NCBI RefSeq assembly: GCF_036370855.1
Contig: NC_088102.1
Coordinates: 67,031,601-67,095,600, forward strand
From: Dromaius novaehollandiae
Lineage: Eukaryota; Chordata; Aves; Casuariiformes; Dromaiidae
Direction: 5' to 3'
DNA length: 64,000 nt
Shown here: piece after piece, positions 1-12,190 of the stretch
Numbering within the stretch: position 1 is the stretch's first letter
Layout: each line of letters opens with the position of its first letter
Notes under the pieces: generated by a model
The model's database searches: none
The model's input: only the letters and a program-made list of their open reading frames with translations
What the model was told of the DNA's origin: nothing
Translations under genes and position numbers: made by a program

Positions 1-3000
1 ATTCATGTAATTCCTCAGCTGCGTTGCCTGGTTTAGAGTCCAGGCTACGAAGTTTGAACAAGAAGGGTGGGGGGGAAGGGGAAAATGCATATATGCTTCA
101 CCCTAAGCCTTGTTCTCATACCAAGCTTCCCCACCCTGGCGTAGCTGTGCGATCGCAGCCGCTTCCCCCCCATTTCTTCTATAAATCACGGCTCGCCTTT
201 GCGGCGGGAGCAGCAGAGCTGGGCCCATGCACACACGCAGCTTCCCATCCCACCCCCACCGACCCGCCGGAGCGGGGAGCGGGGGTGTGGAAAGGCGTCG
301 CACACCGCGCGATAAGGCTATGCCAGGCAGCCGAAGTGGAAGAAGATACGGCGCAACTGTCATCAGGCAGAAATGGAAGCAAACCACAGGCAAAAAACCT
401 AGCTTCCCTTTAAACATTAAAACGACTCACTTTTCTAAGTGAGTCTTGATTTCTCCGCACTAAAACATATCCCATTTCTGCCCAAAGAAGGAATCGACAC
501 TCTGAGTCCAGGCTAGGTCTGGAGCACCTCAGTCCCCAGGCTGAAGAGCTGGTCTCACAAGAAGGCCTTTCTTACTGGACTTCCAGCTGTTTCACAGATC
601 CAGATATGCAGCCGCACACCCGTATGTGCCAGGTACTTTTGGTGTTACCTGGAAGCTGGTAGCTTACAGCTTCCAAAGGCATCTGGGGCAAGATGAGACA
701 CACTGCAGAGAGCTGCTGGTGAGCGACAGAGCAGACCCCCAAGCAGAGACTCCAGCGCTGCCGACCCTTTGGCACGTTGTCCCTCCCGCGGGACGCCGGC
801 TCTAGAAGCTCTTGGTGACACACGGGGACGGTCCGCACTTCCAAACGCCGTGGGCATGGCACAGCCCTTCTCAACACCCGCCGTAAGGGTGGTTTTTCGA
901 AGGCACCGTGCCTGCAGCTCAGAAGACCCCGAAGGCCCAGACTGCTGAGGACGGTCTTGCGGAGGGGGCTGGGAGGACAGCTGCTTTGCAACCCTCTTAT
1001 CATCGACACGCTCTACTCCTAAACGGATAAACTCACGCAAAGGAGACGAAGCCGGTTCTTCCCCTACCTACGACAAGATCTTGGAAGCATCCCACTGGCA
1101 ACGGGCCCGGGCCCAGGGAGCAAGCCGAACCGTGGGGGTTGCTGTCCTTGGCAGGACACCACGCCGACAGCGTTCGCGAGCCTGGGATGCAAAAGCTGCT
1201 GGCAAGAACGCACCTTCTCCCCGTGCAACGAGGTAGCCGATGGGAACGATGAATTTTTTTTTCTTCTTTTAATCACAGCAGACAGAATCCCAGAGACTCT
1301 TTTAAAAGATGATGGATTGCCCCCCCCGGACGGCAGGTCCTTCGCACGCAGATACGCCGGTGCGGTAATGCGCTAACATCACCCGTGTGGAATTTGGAGC
1401 GGCTGGGGGGGCGGGGGGAGCTGCTGGCCACCACGAGCCCTCCCAGGCCCCCGCCGGGGCTGCGGCGTGCCGAGAAAGCGGTGCCGCGTACGACGGCGAG
1501 ACCGTGGGAAAAGGCCCCGGCTCGAGATTCCCAACGCGAGGCTCGAGAATCCCAATCCCTCTAAGGAACGGGAGGCTTCGGGTCTGGCTTTGGAAAGGCA
1601 TTAGGGGGGATAAAACAGACTCGTCAGAAAAGGCTCCGTCCAGCTTACCCAGCGTTTGTGTTTCTGCTCTCTCGGGGAGGGAAGGGAGCCTGCGCAGTCT
1701 CCCCGCCTTGGCTGCAATCAGGCAGCTTCCTCCCTGCTACGCTTCGGTTGTAAAGCAAGTCTGATTGCACAGGGGAGAACAATAGCCTTGCCCCTGCTTA
1801 AAACCGGTATTAAAAGCAAGATTAATATCAGGCCTGCTGCTTTTTATAGCACCAGCGAGCTGAGATGTGAGAATCCCCCGGCTTGGCCACAAGTCATTGA
1901 TTTCACGGTCCTCAGGGCTGCGCGATTGCCCTGTAGCCCCGGTCAGCGAGAGGAGCTTCCTGCAAGGGCACGGACAGGGGTGCAGGGAGGCCACGGCAAC
2001 GCGTGACATGGCTCCCTAGGGGAGTTAAGGTTTTCTTCATTTACAGCTACGGTTGAGGGGCTGCACCGCAACAGCCCCGGGGCTGCAAGGAGCCCTCGGT
2101 CCCCGCTGCGCCAAGCCCACGAGCCTTCACGCGAAAACCATCTCTGCCACGGGCTCAAGCTGAGGCCCTAGACATCCCGCCGGCTCGGAGCAGGCAGGCG
2201 TCCGCGAAGGAGCAGCTGGGCTAGAAGAGCCAAAAACCCAGCCGGGCTGCAGGACTCCCCTCTCCTCCCAGAGGAGGAACGTGCCCATCAGCGGCAGGCG
2301 TGGACTCCCGACGGCACAGGGCCCCCAGGCTTCACCTTCTCTCCTGCTCCCTTACTCAGAGGAGACGTGGATGATGGCCCCACGTGTGGCTCCGAGCACG
2401 ATACCTCAGCAGAGCTGCCCTGGCGATGCGGAAAGCCCCGGGGCCATCCATCAGTGTGGCTCTCGAGGGCTCCCAGCGTCCCCGTGCAGCCCTCTCCCCT
2501 CCGCCGGCGCCTGGCCTCCCCTCCCACCCAGCTCACCACCGGGCCCTGGCCTAGGCCACAGGAGCCGGCGATGGGGAAAGAGGCATTAAAAAAAGAACAA
2601 AATATAGATAGATATAAAAAAGGCCACTAGCAAATCAGAGCAACTACAGGGAGGGCAGAGGAGGGGAACACACTGGCGTGTGAGGCAGTGCTGCAAAGTA
2701 TAAATTACGGTGACGGGTCCCCGGTGTCCCCATGCCCTCCAGCAGCAGCCCGTGCCGGCAGCTGGCCGCGGCTCTCCCCCGCATCCCTCCCTCCTCGTGC
2801 TACTGGCTCGCCGCATGTTCATCCTCCCCTTCTCCCCCTAAGCAGCTGCCCCACCTCTCATCAAGCTCGCTTTGCTCCCCGTATCTATCCACGGAGGTGA
2901 ACACGAGTAGGGAGGTACCGCAGCCGTCCCCGAAGGTGGTCGCCGCTCCATCCCAATCAGCGAACGTCCCGCCCAGGCCCCGCCGTGGCACCAACCGCCC

Positions 3001-3773
3001 CCAAAACCCGCTTCCCCTGCGGTCCAAAGCACGGTCCGACCCACGCTCCCTCCCGAGCCCTGCTGGCCCCTCGTTCCCACGGCCGCCCCAGCCGGCACGG
3101 CTCCGGAAGCAAGGCGGGAGCGCGGGGGCAGCACCTTTCCCGCCGGGACGCATCAGGACGCGCTCTAGGGAGCGCGGGATGAAAGGACGGCATCACACGG
3201 AGCCGGGTGAAAACCCCCGGTCTCCGCGGAGCTAAACGTTCCCCTCGTGAACTGACATCAAGCTTCAAGAAGTTAGGGGAATGTTAAAAATGCCCCAAAT
3301 CCTGGGGGATTTACAGTAGTGCCAAGAGATCGCCACGGCCTGAAGAAATGCACGGTGCAGAAGACAGCGTGCTTCGGCTCGCAGGGAAAGAAGGGGCCAG
3401 CAGCCTCGTGCAGGCGCCCGGACCAAGACTGCTTGGATCGAGCTGGAGATGGAAAGCATCTCCTCTCCCGGGGCTGCTCCGTGTAAGTCAAGGCAAAAAA
3501 CAGGGGCACGCAAGCACGATTTCAGACCTCATCCTTTGGCTTTCCATACCAATGACTCCACCGATGATAAGGGAGAAAAAGTTCTGTCCTACTGAGGAAA
3601 GGCTTAGATTTATCTCACCATCTATCTACTTTTCTGGATCATTTTGTACCCTTGGGCTTTTTCATCATCAGGTTCAGTTCCCCTCCTGCATGACAATATT
3701 TGCATTTCATAGTCTACTGCATTGCAAAGGCATATAATCATTTATTTATTGCCTATATAGCAGTCATGCTTTG

Positions 3774-3862
3774 GGGACCTCATCCTGGGCCGGGTCACCC
3801 GTTGTGCTGAGTATCATACAAACAGCGCAGAAAAAAAATCGTCCCTCTCCCCAAAACCAGTC
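3774..3862 (+). repeat. Ancient interspersed repeat fragment, copy A
   Basis: The core at 3,802-3,825 reads TTGTGCTG followed by a variable stretch and TACAAACAG. It matches 19 of 24 positions of a second copy at 12,140-12,163. An A-run and a CCCTCTCCC-like stretch follow. I know this kind of motif from old repeats shared widely among reptiles and birds, but cannot name the family with certainty. The edges are approximate. Confidence 0.5.
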
Positions 3863-4226
3863 ACAACTCACTTCCACGCCAAACCAGAGATTCACCCACG
3901 TGCAAGAAACCAAACGGGCTGCTACGAGAGCAGCAGCTCTTCTAACAGCTGTCCATCCACACGCAGGCTTCACCCCACGGCTGCACATCCCAGCTACAGC
4001 CGCCAAGGACGCGGTGGAGGGACGCGCCTGGAGCCAGCGAGCGGCCTGGGGACTCAGGAGGAGCTGTGTCCGCAGGGACGCCGCGTAATCCAGTTTCGAG
4101 GAGTGGCACAGCCAGCGCTGCGGACTTGCAAAGAGGCTGATTTGTAGGTTAATTAAACAGCAATACTCTTTTGTGGCAACGCGTGAGGCACGCTAGAGAG
4201 AGGGAGAGGGAGACTCCAGCGGGAGC

Positions 4227-4323
4227 AGATAATGAGCTGAATGAATCGACGTGACAGGCGTTGGATTCTCATCTTATTTATAGGAATTCATTAGAAGGAT
4301 AAGGAAAAACAGACCGAGATAAG
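4227..4323. promoter_or_regulatory. Candidate intronic enhancer with GATA and ETS-like motifs
   Basis: An AT-rich island inside GC-rich intron carries AGATAA at 4,227-4,232, GGATAAGGAA (a GATA site fused to an ETS-like GGAA) at 4,297-4,306 and AGATAAG at 4,317-4,323. Three GATA-type sites within 100 bases, one next to GGAA, is a pattern known from blood-cell enhancers. It would fit a leukocyte gene such as LSP1. This is inference from motifs only. Confidence 0.3.
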
Positions 4324-6791
4324 ATGAAACAGCTCATGTTTGGAGAGGGCTTTGCAAATACAAAGTCTTGCAGGAGCAAGAGAGATCGCCACTGTTAACT
4401 TCTTACAAACGGGACAAGTCTTTCCGCAGGGATTTCTACCAGACAAGGGGCGATCCCGGGAGAGGAGGGGAGGTGGGCAAGACTGGAATTGCCCCTTCTG
4501 CCTGATGCATTTGCCAAGTCACTAGCCCCTGTGCGTCCTCCGCAGGCCCAGGGCATGACCCCGGGCTCTGCCAGGGTGACGGGTCCCTCTCAGGCTCCAG
4601 CTTTTCGGGTGGGAACGGCACGTTCCCGCCAGGCGCGATCAGTGTCCCGGTGCCGGTAGCCGGCGAGGAGCGGGAAGGGCTCGTTTCCCAGCCCAGCGCC
4701 AGCTCACGGAGCGGTGAAGGCCAGATGCCGTCCCCAGAGCGCTGACGCAGCACCTCAGCCCGGGAAACATCGCTCTCAAGCGCACTGACCAGCGCTGAAG
4801 CTCAGTGCGCTAAACCCGTCCGCACGGCTGGTGGAAAAGCCAGTTTTCGCAGATCTGGCTCCTGGGAGCGATGCTCGGGTGAACGCAGGCTGAGCCAGCG
4901 TTTGCAGCCGACGCTCCTGCTCGGCACCGGGGCACAGGCCATTTTCTGCGCCTGAAAATTTCATCTCAAGCGCATGCCTGACGCTCAAGCACCGGGTCTT
5001 GGTCTAAACTCCGTAAGACTTTCACCCTGATTTCAGAAGGTTTTTGGATCAGGACTTTAACCCCACTTCGCAGCTTCCTCAGCTGAGTGATGCTCGAAGA
5101 AGGTAATTCCCTGCAGACCACACACAGCGGGAAGGGGAGCGGGGGGCGGCGAGGGCACCGACACAGCCCGGACAGCCCCCACGGCTCCCTTTGGGCAGCA
5201 CGGACACACACGTCCTTCTGGCTTTTGGTGAAGAAGGGGCAAAACCAGCCTGCCGCTGGGAGCCAACAGGTCACCCCAAAGACCCCACAGAGCCTTGTGT
5301 GGGGCTCAAAATGGACCACAGCCACGACGCTTTGCCTCAGGAGCGGCAGCACGGGAGGAAGCACAGATCTGGTGGACCAGCATCACACCGAAATCCCCAG
5401 TGTCTGGTTAGGCAGCTCCGAGCACAGCGGTGCTTCCTCTCGTGCTCCAGGTCACCGAAACACTTCGGGCACATCACGGAGAGCCTGGGGGCAGCACAGT
5501 GTAACCGCTCTGCCCACGGCCGCCCTGGGAGAGATTAAAGCAGAGCAGGAACGCAGGGATCTTCTTGGTGATGTATGTTGAAGCCAGGAAGCTCAAGCAA
5601 TTCAGCAGCTGAAGAAGCCTGTGCATGCACCCGGGCTGGCAGGGCCTCAGAGCCGGGCTGCCTGCCTGCGTTACGGGCAAGCGAAACACTCACTTGGATT
5701 ACGCTTAACAAGTAACGCTGCACAGCGCAAGTGTCCCTTGGGTAAAAGCCCCCGGGGCGCGTGGGTCCCTGGGGCACCAGAAGTCCCTGGCTGCAGCAGG
5801 AGGAGTTCAGGGCCACCATTACGGAGAGGGAAACACCTCCGGGCACCGGTTTTCCGTGGATGAGGCACTGGAGCCTGCCCCCTCCGCCTGCCGTGCTGCA
5901 AACGAAGTCGCTGCCCACCTGCGGACGGGCGACGTCCCCTGGGCTCCCCTGCCCGGCCCCCCGACCCACGTCAGCCTCAGCCCTCGCCTGCCCGCTGCAG
6001 CCCCCCGCGGAGGTTTCCTCACCCCCGGCAAGCCCCTCGCCAAGCATCCGCGGGTCGCTATTTCAAACAGAGCGGAGACCTCCGACCCCGGGCCGGGCCT
6101 GGGGAAGGACAGCAGGGGCCAAGGACGAGCGCAGAGGAGGAGTCTGTCCTGGCCCTTTTCCATCCCCGGGGCCAGGGCAGGCAAGGGGAGTTTTTCTGTC
6201 GACTCCCCCGGTGGGACAGACCAAATGGCTGTATTTTCCCTTCCTGAATTTCCCTTCCAAGGCAAGAAACTCTTTGTGGAGGGGTGAGGTTCAGAGGCTG
6301 CGTTCTCCACCATGGAAATCCCAAACTGGCTGGAAAGCACCCACCCAAAAGACACCTCCACACACACCCTGCTTGACCTCTTCCAACTCCCGGCTGGAGA
6401 GCAGCAGGCACCGGTGGGGACGGACGGCGCGAGGGAGCCAAGAGGCGCTCAACCTGCGGGACGTTAACCCAGCACTCACCGATTCAGCCCCTAAATTAAA
6501 CACAGAGAGCCGAGCAGCCCGTTTCGCCCGCCCGGCCCGAGCGATCAGCAGGTAGAGCACAAGCTCCCCAGCAGCGAGGGGAGGGCAGCGGAGACCCACG
6601 CAGGGAAGTCGCACGTCCAACCCGCACCCAAGAGCGGAGCGGCGGCAGGGAAGGGAAGCCCAGCGCTGGCAGACGCTGTAGCCGTCCTCGCACGGCTCAG
6701 CCTCGCCGGACAAACGGGAACGAGCCCAAGCGAATCGCCCACCTCCTACCCCGGCGGTTACACTTGCAGAGGAAGGTTCAAAGCAGCATTG

Positions 6792-6810
6792 CTATTGATT
6801 AAATCAATAG
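6792..6810. promoter_or_regulatory. 19-nt AT-rich palindrome, candidate homeodomain site
   Basis: CTATTGATT and AATCAATAG are exact reverse complements around a single A. The flanks TTG and CAA extend the symmetry with a two-base slip. TGATT/AATCA half-sites resemble homeodomain or PBX-type sites. It lies about 425 bases from the inner LSP1-like exon. No function is shown. Confidence 0.3.
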
Positions 6811-7099
6811 AGCAACGTCAGCCCACACCCCCGCGAGGATCTGGCCCTTTACAGATGTCTGAATTAAAAAATGCACGTTGCAACATACATTTGCTACCAA
6901 AAAAGAAATCCTTTCGCTAGACAGGAGCCTTCAGCACTCGGGGAACACACACCGGCAGCGAGATGCCTTGCACACAGAGGGAGGGAAAAAAAAAATACCA
7001 GCCGGCTCAGGTGAGTGCCACAGCACAGTTGCATTTCGTTATTCCGGCTGCATGCTCCCGCGAAAGCCATCGGTTAAGTTCAGACCTGCTTTTCTCGCA

Positions 7100-7620
7100 T
7101 TGTTTGGAGGGAGGATGCGTTCTCCCCGCTCCCCGGCACACCGTGCCTGCCGGGGGAGGGCGGCGGGGCCGCAGCCGAGCCGATTTCATCCCGCCCGCCG
7201 CCCCACGCGCGCTGCCCCGGCCCGCAGCACCTACCGCAGGAGGTTTTGCAAGCCCCGCTTGCTGCAGTGCCGCCGCAGCACCGCGCCGCTCATGCTGCCC
7301 GGGCCCGAGCCGCCGCCGCTGCCGCTGCCGCCGCCGCCCCGCTGCCGCCGCCCTTTTGTTCCCGGCCGCCCCCGCCGCGCCTCCACCTCTGCCGCCCGGC
7401 CCGGCCCGGCCCGCCGCGCCGCCTCCCCCCTCCCCGTCCCCTCCCTCCGCGCTCGCCCTTTCTCCCTACCTTCGCTCCGTTTCCCATCACGTAGGCGAGG
7501 AACAAAGCAGCGGCTCCTGGTCCGGTCGCATCGAGAAGCCCCCCCCCCCCCCCCCCCCGGGGGCCCTGCCCTGACCCCTCCGAAAGGTCCCCACACACGG
7601 AGGGACAGATTAACGGGAAA
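7100..7620 (-). promoter_or_regulatory. CpG-rich promoter of the inner LSP1-like first exon
   Basis: This very GC-rich, CpG-dense block surrounds the first-exon candidate at 7,235-7,293. Upstream of its ATG on the minus strand lie GCC/GGC-repeat sequence (about 7,300-7,460) and a run of 20 C (7,539-7,558). There is no TATA box. The composition is that of a CpG-island promoter; transcription direction is inferred from the exon's splice donor. Confidence 0.5.
7235..7293 (-). CDS. LSP1: First coding exon, probable LSP1 alternative start (inner promoter)
   Basis: The exon starts with ATG at 7,293-7,291 and encodes 19 residues beginning MSGAVLRRHCSK and ending GLQNLL, plus two bases of the next codon. 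It stops at a good donor, GTAGGTGC (7,234-7,227). The peptide resembles what I remember of LSP1 isoform N-termini (an LRR..SK.GLQNLLR pattern), though this is memory and not a search. Two observations support the call. LSP1 is the gene expected next to TNNI2 on this strand, and the exon ends in phase 2 exactly like the other first exon at 20,386-20,465, so both could join one shared second exon. LSP1 is an actin-binding protein of leukocytes. No other LSP1 exon lies in the window, so the identity is likely but not proven. Confidence 0.6.
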
Positions 7621-7759
7621 GGGCCCTTCTGCTGGGAATCCAGAGAAAATTGCTCCCGTGGGATTAAAGTAGCAGCCAGACCCCGGGGAAGGCTCTGGGC
7701 CAGAGCCCTGGCAAGCAACAGCCTGGTGCTGCTCCCAAGCCTCCTCCCGACCTGTTGAA

Positions 7760-7810
7760 GTGACTTTGCCTCTCTCCTGCCTCAGTTTCCCCAGCCGTCA
7801 GACTGGGGGA
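7760..7810 (+). repeat. MIR-like SINE fragment
   Basis: The stretch contains TGACTTTGCCTCTC followed by TGCCTCAGTTTCCCCA and a downstream GACTGGGG. This follows the order of the well-known MIR core (GTGACCTTGGGC, CCTCTCTGTGCCTCAGTTTCC, then AAAATGGGG) with divergence. It looks like a short, old remnant. The ends are approximate. Confidence 0.45.
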
Positions 7811-10800
7811 GAGGGAAAACATCTGTCTTCTCTTCCTGAAACACCAAGATTTCAGAAGAATAAGTGTTCGAGTGTCTGATGAGGGACCAACACCATCACC
7901 TACGACAACGCTGGCTGCCATGCAGTCAGACTCAATTACTCGTCCTCGCACTGCCCCGGTCATGGGAGCAACCTTAGAAATACCTTCCTTTCCTACCTGG
8001 CATCTCCTGGTCCATGTGTGCCTCTTCTGGGAGGAGATCTGCTGCTGTACCAAACTGACAGCTGCCTGGACTTGCACCCAGCAAACCCCTGCCCTACCTT
8101 ATACCTGCGCCCAAGGGTGCTCACGGCATAGCCTGCCCGCCTTTCCCGGCAGTAAACAGAAATACTCATCCTGCCGTCTCTCAGATGTGAGGCTGTACTG
8201 AGGGCCCATCCTGCTCCAGCACCCACCTTCCTTCTGCCCCCACTCCCTCTCACGCAGGTCACACATTTTCTTTCCCTCCCTTCTGCAGGACCATTTCTTG
8301 CAGCTCGGTAAGTTGAAAGGGGGAAATGGGGAAGTTGCCCATGAAAAACACCAAGAAATCTCAATAAAGAGGAAGTGTATTAAAACCAGATCAGAAGGAT
8401 GCACCCCCCCTCCCCACCCCCACCCCCTACACACACATCCTCATTTTGCAAGAGTTTATTTATTCTGCAGGTATTTACTAAGCTTCCCCTAAGTGATTAG
8501 ACATAACAAAAGCCACTAAGCACCGAAACTGATCCTGGCCTAACACTATGGGCTGCTCGGGTGCAGTCTTTCTGTTTTCCATTTCTAAATTTGGGGTTGG
8601 CAAGAAGATGCTAGAGATTCAGCACAGAAAGCCCCTGCTGCTCAAAAAGGGCATGGCCCAACCCGGCAAGCACTCGCAGGACTAGCTGGGCTTACGCATG
8701 CGAACGCTCCTGCTGACTTCATCCCGACTGCCCACACATTTCAAACAAAATCTGCACCTACAGGGTTTCCTTTTTGGAAGGAATTAGCGCAACCCGCCAA
8801 CAGCTCCCATGGCCTGACCCAGCCAAGGATCCAGAGCAGCCCTGGCAGGCAGGGTCGTAGCTAACAGCGGTGGGCCAGCAGCACCCGGGGCTGAATGAAG
8901 CCGCAGCACTGTTATAGCCGGAGATGCCACGCAAGCCGGAGCAGGTAGCAATGCCGCTTCTGCGGCAAGGGGACAGCGAGGAGCTTGCTGGCTGCAGGGA
9001 GGGCAAGAGGGGACGGCACACCGCTCAGTACAGGAGACAAGGCCCTCGATGTAGATGAGCAAAGCAAGAAGCTGTTGATTTACCCAGCAACAGAGCGCCT
9101 TGCCTTGACACCCAAGATCAGCAGCCTCCAGAAAGGCAGTCCCCATGAAGCCAATGGGCTCCTCAAGCCCGGTGCTGACCACCACTCAGCCATGGGTGCC
9201 TTCAAGAAGTATGGCAGATAAATACCCTGCTGGATGAGGAAATCTAGGACAAAAAGGAAGGCTATGGCATTAGCCATCTTACTGGTCTAGCGCAATAAGA
9301 TCATTTGGAAAAAACAGAGTGAAATGCTCAGGAAAGGGATCCTACATCAGAACAAGCAGCAGGCTGAGAGAGGTCCCTTGTGCTGAACTTGGCCTGGAAA
9401 AACCTTCTTGCCTTAGGAAGGTGGCTGTGCTGCTTGTCCTCCAGGGAAGGTGTCCTGCCCTTCTACCTCTGGCAAAGATGAAAACCAGCAAGATGGTAGA
9501 TAGGAGAAAATATATCTTTCTTGCAGCATTCAGCGGGGACCTGCAGAGAAAGTGAGCAAGACCCTGTCTCTAAACTCACAACCCCCCAAAAGAAAGGGAA
9601 CCTATACCTATCTCAGTGGGCCAGGAGGCATTTAAACCCAAAAACTCAAAAGCGCAAAGCCTGGGCCTAAGGGACCATGGAGAAACAGCAATGCAAGAGA
9701 AATCCCATACTCCCCGCAGAACAGAAGTAACTTCTGTCCCCTCTCTCCTCCCTGCACAGTCCAGATGCAGTCTGAGTCATACCATATATTCAAGAACAGT
9801 AAGGTTAGCATCAGCCCCACAGCTGCTCGTATGTTTTGCAGAAAAACTCCACAGTCCCACCAGGAAACAGGTAGTAGTACAGCAGAGACAGGAAGAAAAC
9901 AGCAGAGAATTCCTATTCTATTTTTTGGCACAATTTAGACTCGAAGAACCATCACAAATCCCTGCAGCAAAACTGCACCCCAGTATGGGAGCAGGGACGC
10001 CCAGAGCACTTTTTGTGGCTGAATGTGGAAGCACACTGCTGGCCAAAGAGCTTCCCAGAGCTCTTCCCAGCAACAGGCAAGGCTGCAATGGCGAGACATG
10101 CCAGGAAGGAGCGATTCAGGGTCCACTGCTGGAGGAAAGAGGGCAGAAGTCCAGAAAGGGCCACACCAGTTCCCGTTAATTATGTAATCGCTCTGCTATG
10201 TAAGGCCAATTGCAAAAATCAGTTGGCGGCTAAAACATTGTTTAAGGAAAAGAAGCAAAAAGAGTCTAGTCCTGTTAGCAAAGAAGCGTAGCCTGAGCTA
10301 TCTTCTCCAGTATTGCTGGGATGCAAGCAACATCAGCCAGGCTCGGTAGCAGTATAAGCCACAACACCCAGTTGCTTTGAGGGCCAGACCTTTACGGGTG
10401 CCAGCTGCTTCAGCCGGCTGCCAGCACAGTTGAGACATTCATGCTCCACAGACCAGTGGTGAGATCCCAGAGATCTGCTTGGAGAAAGGGCCTCACTGCA
10501 TCGATATGGGCTAGGCAGCCCTGTCCCAGCAAGGGATGCTTTGAGCCAGCCAGAGACGCCATGTGCTGAATATTCAGCAGAGCTCAGCTCCAGGAGCCCT
10601 CACAAGGACGATGGAGCAGAGGACATCTCTGTGTTTCTGCTGCTTAGCTGATGTGACCCCATGGCATCTCAGACACCTTTCTCCCTATCCTGACACCTAT
10701 CCCTCCACCATGCACAGATGTCAGCACGTGAGCACAACCTCTTAAGCACTTGCCAAGCTACCTTGGAGCCCCGGTTCGATGAGAGGGGCCATATGAGTTG

Positions 10801-12113
10801 GCACATCATCTGCATAGACAGCCCAGTGCGTGAGTTCGCCTGACAGACGCCCAGGGTTTGCCCATGTCACCTTCATCCCTGGATCCCAGTTCGCAGCCTT
10901 GCTTATTCTGCCAGGACTCGCTTTTGGGCAGCTAAAGATAATCCCAAGGGAACAGTCTCACAGCCAACGCAGCACATTTCATCTCTTTCTCACCGGAAAC
11001 AGCTAGTTACAAGCCCCAGGACCGTGCTATCGGGAGCGTGGGGCAGGGCACCCCATCTGCGTGTTAGCTCAGGGTGCCACGATTCGAGGGAAAAGACAGG
11101 AATGGGAGGGATGCCGAGTTCTGGCTTTGCTCACTCATGACCTGGCAGCCCTGGCAAGCACTAGAAAACACCTCAGTGTGAAGCAGGAGCCACACGACCA
11201 CGTTAAAGATGCCTCCGGAAGGCAAAGTACCCCAAAACCAGTGCGATGAGAGGCCCTCGATACTCAGCCTGCGACCACAGCCACCCCTGTCAGGACAGCG
11301 GAGCAGAAACTGGCTGCAGGGAGAGGAGTCCAGCCCTGCCAGCGCTCCTGAGGCAAACCCTCCTCGGCCCAGGCAGCGAGTCAGGAGGGACGCTCAAGCC
11401 AGAGCATGACCCCGGGGCGTTCGGGGAGGGGATGCTGTAGGCGGGAGCCGTCTTGGCTCAGAGCTCTCATCCATCCCACGCACTTGGAAGAGCACCAGGG
11501 CAGTGGGCAAAGGAGCCAGCAGGCGCTTGTGGAGGGCTCTGCAGGGGACAGCGTGGAGCTGGGCTCCCCCTGCAAACGGGCAAGGCAGCAGGACAGCCAA
11601 GGGACAAGGAGGAATATCAGAGTAGCTGCAAGAGGTTTGGCTCGCCAGGAAGAACATGTTTAATTGTGGGCTGAGTCCAAACAGTCAAACACGGTGTCAT
11701 AATAAGTCTGAAGTACTTGGCTCGGGAACAGCGATGACTCTGTTCCTATAACATCCAGAGAGGCAAAAACGAGAAGGAGAGAAAGCAGTGTCTAGGAGGA
11801 GCAGCCCTCATCCCTTACGCCACAACTATCCTCCCCAGGAGGGGGGACTCATCCTGTTCTGCCCCCATGGGCACTTTATGGCCAGACCCAAAACCAGAAA
11901 GCAAAGATCGCTTCGTCTGCTAGTGAGGGGCCCTTCAGGAGAGGTGCAAGTCCGCCAGCCTCACTTTGCTCCAGGAGAGCAAAAGAAATGAGAAAGAAGG
12001 ATGAGGGGGCTGAAGGAAAAGAAACCAAAAGGAAGATGCTGAAAGATACGTTAAAGAAAGGGTGGGTGGGGAAAGCAAAGAGAGGTGGCGTAAGCCTTAC
12101 CCAGGGCAGCGCA

Positions 12114-12190
12114 GGGGCTACAGGGGATCAGGGCCCCTATTGTGCTGGGTGCTGTACAAACAGGGAGAGGTGCAGCCCGAGCGGCCCAGG
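12114..12190 (+). repeat. Ancient interspersed repeat fragment, copy B
   Basis: The core TTGTGCTGGGTGCTGTACAA at 12,140-12,159, continuing to CAG at 12,163, shares 19 of 24 positions with copy A at 3,802-3,825. It is preceded by GGGGATCAGGGCCCC, a lead-in I associate with an old sauropsid repeat. The family name is uncertain and the edges are approximate. Confidence 0.5.

Larger units (their letters stand above)
1..7234. other. Intronic DNA left of the inner LSP1-like first exon
   Basis: I recognise no coding exon here on either strand. The open frames are short, GC-driven and lack paired splice sites or family motifs. If the exon at 7,235-7,293 starts LSP1, this is its downstream intron on the minus strand and the gene body continues past the left edge. 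Listed separately are an ancient repeat (3,774-3,862), a GATA/ETS-type motif cluster (4,227-4,323) and a 19-nt palindrome (6,792-6,810). Base composition changes from GC-rich blocks (about 2.7-3.2 kb and 5.9-6.7 kb) to AT-rich ones (about 3.5-3.9 kb and 4.1-4.3 kb). Confidence 0.5.

Noticed and set aside
9616-10179. 187-residue open frame on the plus strand
   Set aside because: No family motif, no splice context, and it lies in what appears to be an intron. Composition gives long frames here by chance.
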